Source of the DNA: Branchipolynoe longqiensis
Taxonomy: Eukaryota > Annelida > Polychaeta > Phyllodocida > Polynoidae
Assembly (NCBI GenBank): GCA_030323885.1
Contig: CM059187.1
Location: 124,114,737-124,178,736 of the forward strand
DNA length: 64,000 nt
Direction of reading: 5' to 3'
A program made the position numbers and the translations under genes. Position 1 is the stretch's first letter, and every line of letters begins with the position of its first letter. Below are positions 63,209 through 64,000 of this stretch, piece after piece. Under the pieces are notes generated by a model that was not told where the DNA came from, searched no databases, and saw only the letters and a list, made by a program, of their open reading frames with translations.

Positions 63209-63606
63209 TCATTATTATTGACACTACTCAGAGAACAACACAATACATATATATAGTTGTATGGAGGAGAGTCTCAGCTCTGTCTGCCTCCTAAACCCCC
63301 TAATCGTTTATTGAACAAAAATCGAGGGGCAAGTAGCCAACCAATGGTGGTCAGGTGACATCATGTGACCTCACAGCCCCAGCACATACCCCAAAGCAAG
63401 CCACCCGCCCAACAGGCTGCTCAAGCAGCACCACAGAACACCGAAGCCCATGGACCCAACATTGGATCCATTCCATAATACCCCCATAATCCTGGGATTA
63501 TACATAGACATTATTGACACTACTCAGAGAACAATGCAAAAATATTTTATAGTTGTATGGGAAGAGTCTCAGCTCTGGTTGACTCCTAAACCCCAAGAAA
63601 ACCCCA
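63209..63606. repeat. Direct repeat pair of about 98 bp, possible LTR remnants
   Basis: TATTGACACTACTCAGAGAA and AGAGTCTCAGCTCTG start and end blocks at 63216-63300 and 63513-63600. The 210 bp between contains TGGATCCATTCCATAATACC. The nearby RNase H fragment makes a retroelement terminus likely. Confidence 0.45.
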
Positions 63607-63717
63607 AAGCCGCTAGAGTGATGACCCTGGGTCTTCCAAATACATTGCCACCCTCCTGTCCATTGACAGCCTCTCATCCACCGACAGTTTCAGATACTGA
63701 TAAACCGCGTCGAACTT

Positions 63718-63963
63718 CTAGTCACCTCTCTCACGCACTTCCTGCACAGACGCACCACAAATCTGCAAAAATGTTTTAAAATGTTCATAGTTTAAGAAGG
63801 AGGGCGGGGCCCACATTTTTGTCGTCTTATTTTTACTGCGGCCCATATTGATCGCAGCCCTGACTTGGGTATTGTCGGTTATTATCATAACAGTTCTGTT
63901 ACCCCATTGCTCTTCCCATCTATCAACCGCCACCACAATAGGCCACAAGGCTAAAGGTCGCAT
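63718..63963 (-). pseudogene. DIRS-like RNase H fragment
   Basis: The minus frame reads RPLALWPIVVAVDRWEEQW, then MIITDNTQVRAAINMGRS and NKTTKMW. The TDNTQV..IN.GRS motif is characteristic of the RNase H domain of DIRS/Ngaro tyrosine-recombinase retroelements. Only about 55 residues match; afterwards the frame is unrelated. It is cut at its 5' side by the element at the window edge. Confidence 0.7.
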
Positions 63964-64000
63964 TCCTTACACGCGTAATGCGTAATGCGAATGCGAATGC
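63957..64000. mobile_element. Start of another WORD element at the window edge
   Basis: GCATTCCTTACACGCGTAAT then GCGAATGCGAATGC, matching the left part of the GCGAATGCG-type elements. It continues beyond the window. Confidence 0.6.

Overview
The window is non-coding eukaryotic nuclear DNA, almost certainly from an invertebrate animal. There are no bacterial-style genes, operons or ribosome binding sites, and no rRNA or intact tRNA gene. Satellites, minisatellites, (TA)n microsatellites and transposon debris cover most of it. The dominant SINE has tRNA-like heads with A and B boxes and a tail resembling ACGTAAAACxxCAACAA. I associate such tails with molluscan SINEs, so a mollusc is my best guess (inference, moderate to low confidence). 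No complete protein gene is visible. The longer open frames are mostly read-through of low-complexity arrays.

Layout. 0-3 kb: a LINE 3' end interrupted by a TTAA-flanked inverted-repeat element, then a mariner-like element holding a 202-bp duplication. 3-9.4 kb: a possible exon of a membrane protein, SINEs, CA-rich and G-rich minisatellites, and two copies of a 0.6-kb unclassified repeat. 9.7-19.8 kb: several MITE families, a C-rich minisatellite, an RTE-like LINE 3' half and more SINEs. 20-26 kb: (TA)n blocks and a long G-rich array that flips into a C-rich array near 22.2 kb. 26-36 kb: a cluster of TTAA-flanked MITEs plus a 26-bp satellite. 36-42 kb: a 1.1-kb polypurine tract, a second SINE family, a GC-rich proline-coding island, and LINE pieces that share one truncation point. 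42.6-43.8 kb: a 52-bp satellite with a three-unit higher-order repeat. 44-53 kb: MITEs, SINEs and a four-deep nested insertion. 53.6-54.1 kb: a CpG-rich island with TATA-like boxes, the best promoter candidate. 55-64 kb: CCATCTTG-containing repeats, a decayed gag-like ORF, a polypyrimidine array, a 30-bp array, a possible spliced exon at 59955-60060, a CGACAAC-word element carrying a 60-bp minisatellite, and a DIRS-like RNase H fragment at the right edge.

Family labels used below. SINE-A: tRNA-headed, common body, tail ACGTAAAAC. SINE-B: a second tRNA-headed family. TTAA-1: MITE with TIR AGYTGCATAGTCCGATG and TTAA flanks. Pogo-A and pogo-B: MITEs with CAGTAAAACC or CAGTATAACC ends and TA flanks. 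WORD elements: inverted-repeat elements with GTCACAC-like ends whose interiors are iterated short words. LINE-1x: a poly(A)-tailed non-LTR element whose RT carboxy-terminus contains KVWNAQTVKE. These parts do not form a pathway. They record successive waves of insertion, and comparing copies gives several empty-site and nesting proofs.
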